A stretch of DNA of 64,000 nucleotides from a bacterium (GTDB lineage: Bacteria > Vulcanimicrobiota > Xenobia > Xenobiales > JADMJV01). The DNA lies in the NCBI GenBank assembly GCA_018780265.1, contig JADMJV010000019.1, positions 30,402-94,401 of the forward strand, read 5' to 3'. The position numbers and the translations under genes are program-made. Below, piece after piece: positions 15,088 to 25,034 of this stretch. A model generated the notes under the pieces. It was not told the origin of the DNA, ran no database searches, and was given only the letters and a program-made list of their open reading frames with translations. How positions within the stretch are numbered: position 1 is the first letter of the stretch; every line of letters starts with the position of its first letter.

Positions 15088-17715
15088 TTAAACGACCAGA
15101 TTGACCATGCGTTTGGGAATCACCACGACCTTCTTGGTCTCCTTGCCCTCCAGCCACTCGGCCACGGCCTGACGGGCCAGCTGCTCCAGGTCGGCACTCG
15201 AGATATTTAGCGGAACCATCAGTTTGGCACGCAGCTTTCCGTTGACTTGAACAGGCATTTCAATGGTGTCGTCAATCAGCAGACTTTCTTCATACGTTGG
15301 CCAGGCATGGTAGGCCAGCGTTTGGGAGTGGCCCAGTCGCTGCCAGAGCTCTTCGGCCATATGGGGGGCAAAGGGGGCCAGAATCAGCACCAGGCGCTCC
15401 CTTTGCGAATGCGAAAGTGGCTCGGCGCCTGCCGTGGAAGCCTCATTGAGGAAGATCATCATGGCCGAGATGGCCGTGTTGAAGGCCATGCGCTCCATGT
15501 CGTCGCCGACTTTCTTGATACAGCGGTGCAGGGCCCGTTCCAGACCGGGGGCGTCCTGAGCGGCAGGAGGCCGCACTTCACCGGTCTCCTCATCGATGAT
15601 CAGGCGCCAGACTCGCTGCAAAAAGCGCGACACGCCGCCCACATCTTTGGAGTTCCAGGGCTTGGCGATGTCCAGCGGACCCATGAACATCTCATACATG
15701 CGAAAAGCGTCGGCCCCGTGCTCGCCCAGGATATCGTCAGGGTTGACCACATTCTTGAGCGATTTGCTCATTTTGGCAACCACCTGACGCACCGGTCGGC
15801 CGTTGGCCTGGAAGGCGCCGTCGACTTCGGTGACCAGATCGGAGGCGATCAATTTCTTCTCCACTTCGTCTTCGTAGGCGAAAGCCAGGATCAGACCCTG
15901 GTGGAACAATTTGCGAAAGGGTTCGGCCGTGCTCACATAGCCTCGATCAAAGAGAACCTTATGCCAGAAGCGTGCGTAGAGCAGATGCAGAACAGCGTGC
16001 TCGCGTCCCCCCACATACAGATCGACGGGCATCCAGTATTTTTCTCGCTCTGCATTCCAGGGCTGATCCGGGTTGCGAGGGTCGATAAAGCGCAGGTAGT
16101 ACCAGCAAGAACCGGCCCAGTTGGGCATGGTATTGGTCTCCCGCAAAGCATCACGACCATCGCTATCCTTGCAATTGAGCCACTCGCGGGCCTTGGCCAG
16201 CAAGGGCTCTGGATTGCCGCTCGGACGGAAATCTTCAAGTTCGGGCAATTCTACCGGCAACAGGGAATCGGCCACCAGTTCGCTGGTTCCGTCCTGGCGG
16301 TGAATGATAGGAAAAGGCTCGCCCCAATAGCGCTGGCGCGAGAAGATCCAATCCCTCAGGCGGTACTGGGTTTTGCCCCTGCCCAGACCGCGCTGCTCAA
16401 GTTCGGCAATCATTTTGCGCTTGGCCTCCAGGGTGGGCAATCCGTCGATCCAGGGACTGTTGACAGCCACTCCCTCACCCGCAAAACAGCCGTCGTGGCT
16501 GGTGGGAGGTTGGACGACCTCCACAATGGGCAGGCCAAACAGAGTGGCAAATTCATGGTCACGCTCGTCGTGGGCGGGTACGGCCATCAAGGCGCCGGTT
16601 CCGTAAGTGGCCAGCACATAATCCGAAATCCAAATCGGAATGCGCTCTCCGTTGACCGGGTTAAGCGCATAACTGCCCAGAGCCACGCCGGTTTTCTCTT
16701 TGTTGGCCGAGCGTTCTAATTCGCTTTTCGAGGCCGTGCGCAATACATACTCGTGAACCGCGTCGCTGTTTTCCCTGGTGGTAAGCTTGGTCACCAGATT
16801 GTGTTCGGGGGCCAAGACCATAAAGGTGGCTCCATAGAGGGTGTCGGGGCGGGTGGTGAAGACGCGAATGGTATCGCTTCCGTCAGCCACCTGAAAATCA
16901 ACCTCTGCGCCCTGACTCTCCCCGATCCACTCACGCTGCTGCTTTTTGGTCTCATCGGGCCATTCTACCTGGTCCAAGTCTCGCAACAAACGTCCGGCAT
17001 AGGCCGTGATGCGCAACATCCATTGCCTCAACGGCAGACGCATGCAGGGATGACTGCCTCGTTCGGAACGACCGTCGATGACTTCCTCGTTCGCCAGTAC
17101 GGTGCCCAGGGCCGAGCACCACCACACAGCCATTTCATCGATGTAGGCGAGGCGACGCCCGTCCACGTAAGCCCGTTTCTGAGCCGCCGTCAGTCCATCG
17201 GGGATGGGCAGCTCGGAGATGGGTCTGCCCTTGACCAACTCGTTGTCATACCAGGTTTCATAGAGCAGCGAGAAAATCCACTGGGTCCAGCGCACGTACT
17301 GAGGATGGGTGGTGGCCAGCTCGCGATCCCAATCGTAGGAAAATCCGAGGGCCTGGATTTGACGGCGGAAGTTGTCGATGTTCTGGCGGGTGGTAATCGA
17401 AGGGTGGGTGCCCGTCTGCACGGCATACTGTTCGGCCGGCAGTCCAAATGCGTCCCAGCCCATCGGATGAAGAACATTAAACCCCTTCATCCGCTTGTAA
17501 CGAGCCAGGATGTCGGTGGCCGTATAGCCCTCGGGATGACCCACGTGCAGACCAGCCCCACTGGGATAGGGGAACATGTCGAGTACATAGTACTTGGGGC
17601 GGGTGGCGTCAAAGTCCGGATCGCCCGGATTGGGGGTGCGAAAAGTGCTGTTGCGCAGCCAATAATCCTGCCATTTGGGTTCCAGAGTGGCAGGTTGATA
17701 ACGATGGCTGGACAT
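15088..17715 (-). CDS. leuS: Leucyl-tRNA synthetase
   Basis: Charges tRNA-Leu with leucine (875 aa, normal bacterial length). The signatures are HVGHPEGYT (HIGH), GWDAFGLPAEQYA, the CP1 editing domain with FTTRPDTLYGATFMVLAPEH and the AHDERD stretch, and KMSKSLKN. AGGAG lies 7 nt before the ATG, so the start is firm. First gene of a minus-strand unit leuS-cysS-rlmB-secreted protein. The 71 nt between it and the giant ATPase gene show no obvious promoter or terminator. Confidence 0.97.
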   Translation of the reverse strand: MSSHRYQPATLEPKWQDYWLRNSTFRTPNPGDPDFDATRPKYYVLDMFPYPSGAGLHVGHPEGYTATDILARYKRMKGFNVLHPMGWDAFGLPAEQYAVQTGTHPSITTRQNIDNFRRQIQALGFSYDWDRELATTHPQYVRWTQWIFSLLYETWYDNELVKGRPISELPIPDGLTAAQKRAYVDGRRLAYIDEMAVWWCSALGTVLANEEVIDGRSERGSHPCMRLPLRQWMLRITAYAGRLLRDLDQVEWPDETKKQQREWIGESQGAEVDFQVADGSDTIRVFTTRPDTLYGATFMVLAPEHNLVTKLTTRENSDAVHEYVLRTASKSELERSANKEKTGVALGSYALNPVNGERIPIWISDYVLATYGTGALMAVPAHDERDHEFATLFGLPIVEVVQPPTSHDGCFAGEGVAVNSPWIDGLPTLEAKRKMIAELEQRGLGRGKTQYRLRDWIFSRQRYWGEPFPIIHRQDGTSELVADSLLPVELPELEDFRPSGNPEPLLAKAREWLNCKDSDGRDALRETNTMPNWAGSCWYYLRFIDPRNPDQPWNAEREKYWMPVDLYVGGREHAVLHLLYARFWHKVLFDRGYVSTAEPFRKLFHQGLILAFAYEDEVEKKLIASDLVTEVDGAFQANGRPVRQVVAKMSKSLKNVVNPDDILGEHGADAFRMYEMFMGPLDIAKPWNSKDVGGVSRFLQRVWRLIIDEETGEVRPPAAQDAPGLERALHRCIKKVGDDMERMAFNTAISAMMIFLNEASTAGAEPLSHSQRERLVLILAPFAPHMAEELWQRLGHSQTLAYHAWPTYEESLLIDDTIEMPVQVNGKLRAKLMVPLNISSADLEQLARQAVAEWLEGKETKKVVVIPKRMVNLVV

Positions 17716-17786
17716 AGCTTGACTCCTAGCTGGATCTTGAAAATAGACTCTACGCCTTATCCAGCCGACCTGGCTTCCCTGCTTAT

Positions 17787-20700
17787 TCAGGCTTCCAGCC
17801 AGGCGCCCAAAGCCTCCGCCGAGACGCCCGCCATGGCCAATCGATGGGCGGGCAGGTCAACCCAACGGCGGAGGCATTCGGCCAGGGCCATCTCCAGGTC
17901 AGGATTGCGGCCAACCTCCGCGCGAGGCAGGGAAAGGAAGTAATCCAGGGTCTTGCCTTCCCAGGTGAGTCGCGTCAGGCTTTCATCGGCGGCCCGCCGG
18001 TCCATGATGTCCATTAACGAAATCCAGGTGGAACTGTCAAAATCATCAATGCGCAGACACACAGCGCAGTGGGGCACCAATTCAAAGAGCATCTCGGGGA
18101 CCCGGCTATGCTCGGCCAACAAGGCCAGCCAGATCTGAGCGAAGCGCTCCTGATCGGCCTTGGCTGACACCTCAAACCAGGCCAGCACGGGTTTGAGATC
18201 AATACCTTCACCCAACTCGGGGTGCCGGTCCAACTGATCCCCCAGCCACATGGCCCAATCCAGCAGCAAGTTTAGCTCGTGGTCCACTTGAAAGCGTTGC
18301 ATCAAAAGTTGCAGCACTTCGCGGGCCTGATTCAGTTGCTGTTCGCCGCTGCTGGCCGAACAGGCGCGCTGCAGGTCGTGGATAGCCTCGGCAGCCACGC
18401 TGCGGGCCCGCTGCGGCCAGCCCAGTTGATCCAGCCATTCGGATTGGAATCGCCTCAGACGGGCCCGCTCATAGACGAGCGGCGACGATTCCAGCAACTC
18501 TTCGAGACGGAGCAGGTCCAGCCAGGCGCCAGCGTCATCGGCTTCTGCCTCGACGCGCAGCCACAGCAAGGACCTCAGCAACTCCGGATCCGGCTTGGCC
18601 AGAGACTGCAGACATTCCAGAGCCCGGGAAGCGTCCGCGAATACTGCGGCCGTGAAGCCCAGCGTCAGGCACAGCCGAGCCCTCGATTCCAGCAGTCCTG
18701 CCATCAAGGCGTGACCTTCCGCGCCCAACTCTACCGCACAGGTAGCCACCGCTCTGGCCAGATCTTGCAAGGCCGGGTTGGGCTCGTCCGGGTCCCAACG
18801 GGCCAGGGCACGTTCCTGGTAGGCGCGGATCAACATTTGCACTGCCTGCCCGGACGGGTCACTCTGGCGCAGCATCTCGGCCACCTGAATCACACGATCG
18901 TAGGCCGCCACCACTCCTGGCTGGTTGTCTTTCTGCAACTGAGCCCGCGCCTGGGTCAACATGGCTTCCAGCAAATTGCCGATCTGCTCCAGTCGACCCT
19001 CGTTGTCCATGCTGCCGGGCTGGCCCAGCAGTTCTTCCACCGCTTCGGCGGTATCGCCCAGGCGCAACAGGACCTCGGCCCGGTGACGGCGGATCTCGGC
19101 CTCAAGAAAGTGGGTCTCCGCCCCCTCCGCGTTGGCGTTGCCGATCAGCAAGAGCGCCTCGCTAAAGCTCTGAGAAGCCTGTTCATCGCCGACCAGACTG
19201 CCCTGCAGAGCCAGGGCTCGAGCCCGCTCCAGGAAATACTCGGCTCGACCAAAGTCTGGCTCCATCAACTCAAGGTCGACCAGGCCGCCCTGCAAATGCT
19301 CCAGGGCCCGTTCCTTCTGACCCAATGACCCCAAAATCTCGGCCGCCTCAAAGCGGGCAGGCGGTAGCAGGCGAAGCACTTCCGGGTCGCCACCCTTCTC
19401 GCTCAAAAAGGTGAGCAGATCAACGGCCTGATTGGCATCAGCCAGGGCCGCTTCTTCCTCTCCCAGCAGACGGAAAGTGCGAGCTCTGCCCAAATGAGCC
19501 TCGGCCAGTCGTGGAAGCAACTGGTAGTGGCCCTGGTCATCGACCAACTGATTGTATAGCTCCAGGGCCCGACCGTGAGCGGCCAGGGCCAGATCGCCGG
19601 CCGGTTGAACCCGACCGAGCAACGATTCCAATAGCGCCCGATTCTCTAATTGGGTGTGTTCGATTCCCAGGTTGACAAAAGCCAGGCAGGATTCAATCTG
19701 CTCCACCGCCTGATCGGCCTGGCCCATGTGCAAATTGAGTTGCGAGAGCAACACCACCGTATCGACCATCACATTCACTGCCGGATTGTTGGGCTGCTGC
19801 CCCCATTGGCCGGACTGATTGGTGACGTAGTGATAGGCCAGCGACAGGTCTCGCTTGGCGGACTCGGCCCTACCGCGTCGCTGCCAGATGCGCCCGCGCA
19901 ACAGCAAGGTCTGACTGAGCCAGGTGGCCAGATCACCGCGTCCTTCTGCTTCGACCAGTTGCAGCATCAGGTCTACGCCGCTCTGAGCAGCCTCAAAGGC
20001 AGCTTCGAGTTGGCCCACATCATAATGCAATTGCCCGCGTCGGCACAATTCTTGGGCGTAGACCCCGCGCAGATCGAGACGTCCCTCGTCGATCAGCTCT
20101 TTCCACAGGGCCGTGGCCTGGTCGGAGGCTTCCAAAGCTTTGCCTTCATCCTCCAAGAGACGATGGGCTTCGGCCAGTTGCGTCTGGGCCTGGGCTTCCA
20201 GCACACGTAACTCGGTCCAACCCTCGTGAAAGCGTTGAAGCAGTTCAAGACAGCGCAAACCGTCATCGCGGGCCAGCAAACCGTCACCGCGGCGGGCCGC
20301 CAAACGGGCACGACTCAGATAAGCCTGGACCAGATCCATGCGCATCCTCGAGCGCAACTGGTCGCGATGGGGTTGATAATGCTGCAGGGCTCGCTTCAGG
20401 TCGGCCTCGGCCTCCTCCAGGCGTCCCATCTCCTGATGCAGCATACTGCGATGATGAAGTGCCAGGGCCCACAAGGGCTCCCAACGAGCTGCGTCGAGAG
20501 CAGCGATGTCGGCATACATGCGGATAGCTTCATCGGAATCTTGCAGGGCCGGCGCGTGTCGACCCAGTTCGCGCAGAATTTCGCTGCGGCGATTGAAGGC
20601 CGCGGCCAGACCATTGGTCAGCTCCGGGCGCTGGTCGACCAGAGGCCGAAACCCTGCGATAGCCTGCTCCACATCGAGCAAGGCTTCGTGAAGACGACCC

Positions 20701-23700
20701 AGTCCGCGATAGGTGAGACCTCGGCTGCTGTAGCTCCACAACTGCTCTTCCAGCACTTGATGCAACTGCAAGGGATTGTGTTCCCGGCCCCATTGAAGGG
20801 CGATCTCCAGCACACTCAACCAACTGGATACCAATTGAATCTTGCGATACCCCTGGCCGGTCCCATCGTAGTGATGGATCTGCTCTTCCTTCCAACGCCG
20901 GAAGTCCTCGCTTTGGAGAGCCGTCCAGGCAGCTTCTCCCGCTCCCGAGCGGGCAATCCAGCCGAGCAGTTCCTCGAGGTTGATATTCAACTCGCCGGTG
21001 GTGTTGAGCTTGACCACCAGGTACTGGCAAAACTGGGAGATGGTCTCGTTTCTATCCGGCAAATTCAGATCGATGACGGCTTGCCAGAGACGCGGGTGAC
21101 GCAGACAGATGCGCGATTCTCCGCGTTCCACGACCAACCAGGCATAGTGTTGCAGAAGTCCCCGCAACGACTGCACCCACATGCCTTCGGTGAGTTCTTC
21201 CAGGGGCAGGCCGTCCTCACCGACGCTCAGCAAGAAGACCACCGGGCGGGCCACTCGGTCTTCCAAAACCTTGTTCAAGACCCATGCGAAGGTGTCGGCA
21301 GGAGCCGGAAGGTCCTTGGAGTGGGAGGCCAGACCCGTCTCCAGCGCCCCCACCCACAGGCGTTGCACCAAAAGATCATCCCCACTTCGCTGAACAAAAT
21401 CCAACAATTGAGGGCGCTGCCATTCCAGGTTCTGCTGTAAAAAATCCAGCTCCAGCTTTTGGTAGGCCAGGTCGTCTCGGGCAATGGGCAATCGCGCAGG
21501 GGGACATGGAGCCGTCCATGACGTGGGCAGTTCTTCTTCGCAAGCACCTACCCACACAAAAGGGCAGGGCAGGGTGAGGTGACACCAGAGCAATTCGTCC
21601 GGTCGGCTAACCTGGTCCTCCAACAATACCAGGCGAACCGCCTCGGTCTGTCCCTGATTGCGTTCGTGAAGTGCGGCGAAGTAGTGGGAAAACAGGTGTT
21701 CGCGCGCGCTGTGGCGTTGCAAGTCGGCCAGCGCCGCCGGGCCCAATGCATGCCAGGGGAAGCCATTTTGATGAAGCTCGTTGATTCGCCAGTTGAGTTG
21801 CTCCAGAGCAAAGTGATCCGAACTGCATACAGGCAGCCAGCCATAGCGATATGTGCCCACCTGAGGTTGACGCATCACCAGGTCGCGCAGCAAGAAACTC
21901 TTGCCCACCGCAGGCGGACCCTGAACCATCAGCCCGCTCCCCGGGGCCACCGACTCGACAAATTCCAGAACCTCGTCAAGCACAAAGAAAGGCGGACGAT
22001 GAGCCGAGCAAGCCTGACGCCAACGCGCCAACAGGACTTCCAAAGCCTCTTCTTGCTGAGTGTCAGGGTCGAGCATGAAGCGCTCGCTGCCCAGCGTGAT
22101 GTAGCCAGACCAGTGACCATCCGGGCGAATGTACAGGTCTGGATCGCAAGCCGTCCATAGCGGCGAACCGGCCACCAGCCATAACTGCAGTGCATCCAAC
22201 AACTCGCGTAGCTGAATTTGAAATTCTGACTGACCGCACTGAATCTGGCCAGAACTCAAGCGAACCCAGAAAGTAATATGCTGCAATCCGATCATGGGAG
22301 CGTCCGGTAAGCCCAGCCAGCGTGCGTGCAACCGCGGCACATCGGGCGCACTGAGCTCGAAAAACAACTGTTGCAACAGGGAGGCCGCCACCTGCTTGGG
22401 ATACTCCAGCAGAGCGGTCCAGGCAAAATGCAGCAACTTGACCGACTGACTGGGCGGCACCGGCTGCTGCAGAGCCACTCGCAGCGGCTCGGGCAAAGGC
22501 GCCACTTGAGCCAATCCGGCGCAGGCTACTCGAGCCGTCAACTCCAGCAAGCAGGACAGACCCTGCAGCAGACCCGCGGCCAGATTGCGCCTGGCAGCAT
22601 CGTTCTCAAGTTGCAGATTGGAGTAGTCCAGCACTGCTCGACGGGCCAATTCCATCTGACGCCGAACCCCCGTGGGCAAAGTGGCCGGAAACTCCAGCGG
22701 CCGAGGTCGCCAGCGTGGAGTGGCGGTCACTCTGGGCGAATCAAGACCAAGCAGGGCATCTAAACTCTCATCGAGCGCACCATCGTCCTCGAGCGGTTCA
22801 GGCTCGTTTGATCCTCGCGGCGGCGCGGGCTCATTTCTGGGGGCCTCAATCTTGGGCAACGGTGGCAACGGGGCGGGTGGGAGCACGCGAAACGGCTCCG
22901 GTTCTGACGACTTCACAGGCTCTTCCGGCGTTGGGTAATTCAGCCAGGGCTCGGCCACCTTTTCCACAGCCGGATCCGACGGAGTGGTTCCCAAAATGTC
23001 AGCCAGGCTCTCTTCATACCATTCCGAAGAGGGTAGTTCGGACCCGGCCTGCTTGGGCAAGTCCGACAGGGTGGCCGCCGACTCGGCCAGCACGACTTGC
23101 TCCAGTTCCCAGTTGGGCGCGTAACGACGCCAGGGAGGCGAAGGTAGCAGGGGAAGTTGCTTGCCCCGACCGTCCTCCAAAGTGACCACCAGCAATCCCT
23201 GATTCTGCTGATAGCGCCGGATGAGTTTGACAAACAGGGGCCGACTGGCCCGCAACCACTCTGAGACCACTTCCAGGTAGCGGGATGTGGACCCGGGCAG
23301 CGCCAGAAAATCCTGCTCCCAAATTTCACTTTGCTCGGCCGTGGCGCAATCGTTACCCCATTCACCGGCTATCCCCAGCCATCGGCATTGCAGGCGGGGG
23401 CGCGGCGGGTCCCCGGCTTCAAAAAAACCAAGCCGAAGAAGGGTTCGGAAGCTGGATTGAGGATGCCCCTCCCAAGCCATGACAGCGTAGCGGAGTAACT
23501 TCAAGGTCTCTGACCAGTTGGGTTCGGGGGGAATGGGCACGCTGCTGCCGTGGAGGCGATCCAGGGCTCCCAGGGCGGCGCCCGCCCAATAACGCATCAA
23601 AAAATCCAGAATCAGCCGCACATTTTGATGAAACTGCTCCGTCTGTCCCTGCTGAAGGGACTCGCTAAGTTGTCTCAACAAATACTTCAAGTGAGCGGGA

Positions 23701-23834
23701 AAGCAAACATCAAAGGGCAACTTGGACATTTTGGAGGGTGAGTCTCCGGGAATCGAGCCCGAGGATATACTCATGGTCTGCCTATCCTCCGCGCTCGCGG
23801 ACTCGTTTTCCTCCATGACCCCCATGGCATGCAT
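17787..23834 (-). CDS. Giant STAND-like ATPase with duplicated N-terminal domain and TPR tail
   Basis: A 2015-aa cytoplasmic protein. Residues about 40-230 and 385-590 are two divergent copies of one unrecognised domain, joined by a Pro/Glu-rich linker. A P-loop NTPase domain follows: Walker A GPPAVGKS at 639-646, Walker B-like VRLVLLED ending at 739, and a sensor strand FVWVGACEEE. Residues about 862-925 look like the winged helix of STAND proteins, ending in LRHPRLW. From about 1030 to 1900 there are many TPR-like helical pairs. STAND ATPases with TPR tails act as molecular switches in signalling, transcription control or phage defence; which applies here is unknown. Start choice is open: ATG 23834 is the longest, but ATG 23774 has GGAGG 11 nt before it. 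It is divergent from the PilZ gene. Confidence 0.8.
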   Translation of the reverse strand: MHAMGVMEENESASAEDRQTMSISSGSIPGDSPSKMSKLPFDVCFPAHLKYLLRQLSESLQQGQTEQFHQNVRLILDFLMRYWAGAALGALDRLHGSSVPIPPEPNWSETLKLLRYAVMAWEGHPQSSFRTLLRLGFFEAGDPPRPRLQCRWLGIAGEWGNDCATAEQSEIWEQDFLALPGSTSRYLEVVSEWLRASRPLFVKLIRRYQQNQGLLVVTLEDGRGKQLPLLPSPPWRRYAPNWELEQVVLAESAATLSDLPKQAGSELPSSEWYEESLADILGTTPSDPAVEKVAEPWLNYPTPEEPVKSSEPEPFRVLPPAPLPPLPKIEAPRNEPAPPRGSNEPEPLEDDGALDESLDALLGLDSPRVTATPRWRPRPLEFPATLPTGVRRQMELARRAVLDYSNLQLENDAARRNLAAGLLQGLSCLLELTARVACAGLAQVAPLPEPLRVALQQPVPPSQSVKLLHFAWTALLEYPKQVAASLLQQLFFELSAPDVPRLHARWLGLPDAPMIGLQHITFWVRLSSGQIQCGQSEFQIQLRELLDALQLWLVAGSPLWTACDPDLYIRPDGHWSGYITLGSERFMLDPDTQQEEALEVLLARWRQACSAHRPPFFVLDEVLEFVESVAPGSGLMVQGPPAVGKSFLLRDLVMRQPQVGTYRYGWLPVCSSDHFALEQLNWRINELHQNGFPWHALGPAALADLQRHSAREHLFSHYFAALHERNQGQTEAVRLVLLEDQVSRPDELLWCHLTLPCPFVWVGACEEELPTSWTAPCPPARLPIARDDLAYQKLELDFLQQNLEWQRPQLLDFVQRSGDDLLVQRLWVGALETGLASHSKDLPAPADTFAWVLNKVLEDRVARPVVFLLSVGEDGLPLEELTEGMWVQSLRGLLQHYAWLVVERGESRICLRHPRLWQAVIDLNLPDRNETISQFCQYLVVKLNTTGELNINLEELLGWIARSGAGEAAWTALQSEDFRRWKEEQIHHYDGTGQGYRKIQLVSSWLSVLEIALQWGREHNPLQLHQVLEEQLWSYSSRGLTYRGLGRLHEALLDVEQAIAGFRPLVDQRPELTNGLAAAFNRRSEILRELGRHAPALQDSDEAIRMYADIAALDAARWEPLWALALHHRSMLHQEMGRLEEAEADLKRALQHYQPHRDQLRSRMRMDLVQAYLSRARLAARRGDGLLARDDGLRCLELLQRFHEGWTELRVLEAQAQTQLAEAHRLLEDEGKALEASDQATALWKELIDEGRLDLRGVYAQELCRRGQLHYDVGQLEAAFEAAQSGVDLMLQLVEAEGRGDLATWLSQTLLLRGRIWQRRGRAESAKRDLSLAYHYVTNQSGQWGQQPNNPAVNVMVDTVVLLSQLNLHMGQADQAVEQIESCLAFVNLGIEHTQLENRALLESLLGRVQPAGDLALAAHGRALELYNQLVDDQGHYQLLPRLAEAHLGRARTFRLLGEEEAALADANQAVDLLTFLSEKGGDPEVLRLLPPARFEAAEILGSLGQKERALEHLQGGLVDLELMEPDFGRAEYFLERARALALQGSLVGDEQASQSFSEALLLIGNANAEGAETHFLEAEIRRHRAEVLLRLGDTAEAVEELLGQPGSMDNEGRLEQIGNLLEAMLTQARAQLQKDNQPGVVAAYDRVIQVAEMLRQSDPSGQAVQMLIRAYQERALARWDPDEPNPALQDLARAVATCAVELGAEGHALMAGLLESRARLCLTLGFTAAVFADASRALECLQSLAKPDPELLRSLLWLRVEAEADDAGAWLDLLRLEELLESSPLVYERARLRRFQSEWLDQLGWPQRARSVAAEAIHDLQRACSASSGEQQLNQAREVLQLLMQRFQVDHELNLLLDWAMWLGDQLDRHPELGEGIDLKPVLAWFEVSAKADQERFAQIWLALLAEHSRVPEMLFELVPHCAVCLRIDDFDSSTWISLMDIMDRRAADESLTRLTWEGKTLDYFLSLPRAEVGRNPDLEMALAECLRRWVDLPAHRLAMAGVSAEALGAWLEA
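22065..23717 (-). repeat. Two copies of an unrecognised ~190-residue domain in the giant ATPase
   Basis: Protein-level internal duplication. Copy 1 (residues about 40-230, 23717-23145) and copy 2 (about 385-590, 22682-22065) share the order S-x-(T/S)-(L/V)-K-L-L-(R/H)-(Y/F)-A, then a (R/L)-L-x-x-(G/L)-F-F-E stretch, then P-R-L-(Q/H)-x-R-W-L-G, then a long Leu-rich segment and a final strand pair. Residue limits are approximate. The DNA is not near-identical, so the duplication is old. Confidence 0.6.
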
Positions 23835-23896
23835 GCGGGAACCTGGACAACCTTTGAGGAAGCCAGGGCGACCTCAAACATCCCAAGGAGTTTGCC

Positions 23897-24565
23897 GTGT
23901 TCTCTGCCTTTCGCTCGAAAACCTCGAAAGCCCCCACCCCTAGCGCTGAAGTTGTCGGCTATGATGGCGAAACGCTCGAACTGCATAGCGAGTCTGCGCT
24001 TCCCACGGGAACCGTCAGAGTGATCTTGCTGCACGCCGAACTGGAGCTGGAAAAAGAGTGCACAGTGGTGGTAGATCAGGCTTTCCCTGAGAAAAAGCTG
24101 TACTGGGCCAGTTTACCCGGCGACAGCGAGATACCGGCCCTGCTCCAAAAGCTGATCTCCAAGGAAGCAGAAATCGCGGCCGCTGGCGGCGATTTACCGC
24201 CCACCTGGGAGGAAAAGCGTTCTCGGGTGCGCCTCAATCGCATTCTGGGAGCCATGTCTCCCCAGGTGGCCGGATTTAAGTGCGTCACTCACGATATTCA
24301 CCGCGAAGGCCTGCGCCTGCAACTAGACAAACCCCTCGAGGCGAACTCGATCATCAAAGTTCGCTTTGAACTGGAAGACCATCGACTCCCCCCTTTCGAC
24401 GTCCAGGGCCTGGTCAAATGGTCCCACGAAAACCCCCTCAAAGGCTTCTGGGCCGGCATCTACTTCACCCAAATTCAGGACGACCAAAGGGAAAAAATCG
24501 ACAAATTCGTGGCCGAAGCCCTGGCCTACGAAGGTGGAGTGCTCACCCGAGACTATATCAGTTGA
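23897..24565 (+). CDS. PilZ-like domain protein
   Basis: A 222-aa protein with an N-terminal YcgR-like beta domain (about 15-85) and a C-terminal PilZ-like barrel (about 105-210). PilZ domains bind cyclic di-GMP through RxxxR and (D/N)xSxxG. Here the first motif is present as R108-x-x-x-R112, and the second reads D133-I-H-R-E-G138, with His in place of the usual Ser. The barrel continues with a typical V-x-W and G-I-x-F ending. The start is GTG with AAGGAG 6 nt upstream. It is transcribed away from the giant ATPase gene. Likely a c-di-GMP receptor acting on motility, pili or envelope functions, but binding should not be assumed given the altered motif. Confidence 0.75.
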   Translation: MFSAFRSKTSKAPTPSAEVVGYDGETLELHSESALPTGTVRVILLHAELELEKECTVVVDQAFPEKKLYWASLPGDSEIPALLQKLISKEAEIAAAGGDLPPTWEEKRSRVRLNRILGAMSPQVAGFKCVTHDIHREGLRLQLDKPLEANSIIKVRFELEDHRLPPFDVQGLVKWSHENPLKGFWAGIYFTQIQDDQREKIDKFVAEALAYEGGVLTRDYIS

Positions 24566-24578
24566 GGCGTCGTCCTCT

Positions 24579-24875
24579 TCAGGCCGCCGGGTTTTCTTTG
24601 CGCTCGAGGGCCTGGATCCGCCTTTCGTGGTCGGCGACAACTATCGGATCCACTCTGTTCTTCATCTCCCGTTGAATCGCGTCCAGCATCAGTTCGAATC
24701 GCTCTTCCTGACGCGCCATTTTCGCCTTGACAGTGCCCATCTCGTGGGTAACGACGCCGATCAATTTATTCATCTCAACCATCGCCTTCGTGGAATTGTC
24801 AAAGGCGATCATGATAAATTTAAAGTCCTCTTTAGACTGGTTTCGAATTTCGTCTAGCTTTTCATCGATATCCAC
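24579..24875 (-). CDS. Small coiled-coil protein
   Basis: A 98-aa charged helical protein. The visible sequence is a nearly continuous heptad-like run from residue 5 to the end (VEMNKLIGVVTHEMGTVKAK, then RQEERFELMLDAIQREM), so it probably forms a coiled coil. GTG 24875 is the best start because GGAGG sits 5 nt upstream; a TTG four codons earlier is less likely. It ends 13 nt from the stop of the convergent PilZ gene. Similar short coiled-coil proteins are common and have no assigned role. Confidence 0.6.
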   Translation of the reverse strand: MDIDEKLDEIRNQSKEDFKFIMIAFDNSTKAMVEMNKLIGVVTHEMGTVKAKMARQEERFELMLDAIQREMKNRVDPIVVADHERRIQALERKENPAA

Positions 24876-25034
24876 GCCGACCTCCAAATTGCACTGGCGA
24901 TACTTTCCTCATCGACAGGGGTGACTTCCTACGAGACGTACGGCTACCACCTTTAACATTGATTCGCACGCCACGGGAGTCAGTGGAGAAATGACTGAAG
25001 GCAAAAAGCATACCGCCGTGGTCGCGGTGAGGGC

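Noticed and set aside
15247..16719. Open frame of 490 codons on the plus strand opposite leuS
   Set aside because: Antisense to a clear LeuRS, shadow composition.
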